Source of the DNA: Sulfurovum sp.
GTDB taxonomy: Bacteria; Campylobacterota; Campylobacteria; Campylobacterales; Sulfurovaceae
Assembly: GCA_020721385.1 (NCBI GenBank)
Contig: DYMW01000058.1
Span: 1 to 7,815 of the forward strand
Reading direction: 5' to 3'
DNA: 7,815 nt
Shown here: piece by piece, positions 7,192-7,815 of the stretch
How the letters are laid out: every line of letters starts with the position of its first letter
Numbering within the stretch: position 1 is the stretch's first letter
The notes under the pieces: generated by a model
Told to the model about the DNA's origin: nothing
The model's input: the letters and a program-made list of their open reading frames with translations, nothing else
Databases searched by the model: none
Position numbers and translations under genes: made by a program

Positions 7192-7360
7192 TAATTTTAT
7201 ACCTCATTTAATATTGTTTTTATAACTTTAATTATATACAATAAAATATTTACTTAAGATTATTTTTATTTTTATACATCTGTTCTCTTCAGAATCATTT
7301 AAATTACTATTTTGATGAGTCTATTTGTAACGCTTTTTAGATTAAAAATAGTTAAAATAT

Positions 7361-7366
7361 GATAAT
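7361..7366 (+). promoter_or_regulatory. Probable -10 box of rpsF
   Basis: GATAAT matches five of six positions of TATAAT, and the surrounding TATGATAATATAC offers overlapping alternatives (TATGAT at 7358-7363). There is no clear -35 box, but the A/T-rich upstream tract fits Campylobacterota promoters. Transcription would begin near 7373, just before a hairpin, leaving a leader of about 85 nt. Because holA is cut off from rpsF by the inverted kinase, rpsF needs its own promoter, which supports the call. Confidence 0.4.
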
Positions 7367-7374
7367 ATACTGCT

Positions 7375-7456
7375 TCCAAAATTCTTGCTCATTTTTGGAC
7401 AATCTATATTTTTAGATTACATCAACATAATGGGCTATTAAACCAAAAGGAACATA
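7375..7456 (+). promoter_or_regulatory. Structured rpsF leader with two hairpins and a possible alternative pairing
   Basis: Two stem-loops lie back to back: TCCAAAA (7375-7381) with TTTTGGA (7393-7399), and AATCTA (7401-7406) with TAGATT (7413-7418). A second CCAAAA at 7443-7448 runs into the rpsF ribosome binding site (AAGGA, 7447-7451). It could pair with the same TTTTGG, so the two foldings exclude each other. This layout is compatible with translational control, which is known for S6 (as S6:S18) in other bacteria, but the CCG trinucleotide of the described S6:S18 leader motif is absent here. The stems are short and AT-rich, so a functional switch is only a suggestion. Confidence 0.35.
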
Positions 7457-7815
7457 ATGAACAACTACGAAACACTGTATGTACTTAAACCTACACTAAC
7501 AGATGAAGAGACAGCAGTAAACATCGCAAAAATCGAAGAGATTCTTGTACGTGAAGGTGCTGAAATTCTTGCTACAAATAATATGGGTATGAGAAAACTT
7601 GCTTATCCTGTTGCAAAAAATGAAAGAGGCGTTTATACCGTCGTTTATTTTAAAGCAGCTGGTTCAGTTATTACTGAACTTGAAAGAAACTTAAAGTTTA
7701 ACGAAGAAGTTATTAAATATCTTACTGTAAAATACAGTAAGCAAAAAGAAGTTGCACAATTTGAAAAATTTGTATCAGCAATAACTCCTGCAGCTGCAAA
7801 AGTTGAAGAAGTTGT
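7457..7815 (+). CDS. rpsF: 30S ribosomal protein S6, cut by the window edge
   Basis: The first 119 codons translate to a protein starting MNNYETLYVLKPTLTDEE. S6 binds 16S rRNA together with S18 in the platform of the small ribosomal subunit. Hallmarks seen: the N-terminal YETLYVLKP strand (4-12), GMRKLAYPVAKNERGVYTVV (about 44-63) covering the conserved R-K-L-A-Y-P segment, and ERNLKFNEEVIKYLTVK (about 76-92), matching the family's R-x-L-x-x-x-E-x-V-x-R-x-x core. The frame is still open at the last base, with an Ala/Val/Glu-rich tail, so the true end lies beyond 7815, probably not far given the usual length. The ribosome binding site AAGGA (7447-7451) sits five bases before the ATG. In related genomes ssb and rpsR usually follow, so they are expected just outside the window. 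Confidence 0.96.
   Translation, partial: MNNYETLYVLKPTLTDEETAVNIAKIEEILVREGAEILATNNMGMRKLAYPVAKNERGVYTVVYFKAAGSVITELERNLKFNEEVIKYLTVKYSKQKEVAQFEKFVSAITPAAAKVEEV

Larger units (their letters stand above)
7192..7456. other. Divergent intergenic region between hybrid kinase and rpsF
   Basis: This 265-bp region separates the minus-strand kinase from rpsF. Near the kinase it holds the GAGGT ribosome binding site (7201-7205) and a possible -10 box, TATAAT on the minus strand (7231-7236), giving a leader of about 33 nt. The middle (7264-7330) shows nothing I can name. On the rpsF side there is a small inverted repeat TTTTTA-GAT-TAAAAA (7334-7348), a possible -10 box, and the structured leader listed separately. 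Its sequence is far more AT-rich than the flanking genes. Confidence 0.5.

Noticed and set aside
7334..7348. Inverted repeat TTTTTA-GAT-TAAAAA upstream of the rpsF promoter as a terminator or operator.
   Set aside because: The six-base arms are A/T only, which is expected by chance in this region, and no gene end is nearby that would need a terminator.

Overview
The window looks like chromosomal DNA from a low-GC member of the Campylobacterota (formerly Epsilonproteobacteria), most likely an Arcobacter- or Sulfurimonas-like organism. Four things point there: GC is about one third by eye; a holA gene (DNA polymerase III delta) lies close to rpsF (ribosomal protein S6), a neighbourhood I recall from this group; intergenic regions are extremely AT-rich, with clear -10 boxes but no good -35 boxes; and there are large hybrid histidine kinases. 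The genus cannot be fixed from the sequence alone. No insertion sequence, CRISPR array, tRNA, rRNA or phage gene is visible.

Layout, left to right. Positions 1-110 are AT-rich sequence without a supported gene. Then comes a plus-strand pair, 9 nt apart: a secreted protein made of two PilJ/NarX-type sensory modules (111-1010) and a small periplasmic mono-haem cytochrome c (1020-1334). Facing them is a 765-residue membrane hybrid histidine kinase on the minus strand (1359-3656). A 169-bp divergent intergenic region holds an extended -10 promoter for holA and a perfect 10-bp-arm inverted repeat. holA follows (3826-4803, plus). It converges, with only 9 nt between stop codons, on a second hybrid kinase of 792 residues (4813-7191, minus) that is a clear paralogue of the first. 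A 265-bp divergent region with a structured leader then precedes rpsF, which runs off the right edge (7457-7815+).

How the genes may work together. The kinases share one architecture: two membrane helices, a short extracytoplasmic loop, a helical linker without HAMP or PAS, HisKA and HATPase_c domains, a degenerate receiver, a canonical receiver, and a second degenerate receiver at the C-terminus. No HPt domain or DNA-binding response regulator is present, so their output must lie elsewhere or act through protein contacts. The PilJ-type protein and the cytochrome are probably co-transcribed and periplasmic, which suggests a link between sensing and respiratory electron transfer, but the substrate is unknown. 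holA and rpsF are housekeeping genes for replication and translation, and the kinases appear to be lineage-specific insertions around holA.

I do not see a clearly new system. The best leads are the free-standing double PilJ protein paired with a cytochrome, the kinase paralogues with conserved pseudo-receivers, and the possible RNA switch in the rpsF leader.
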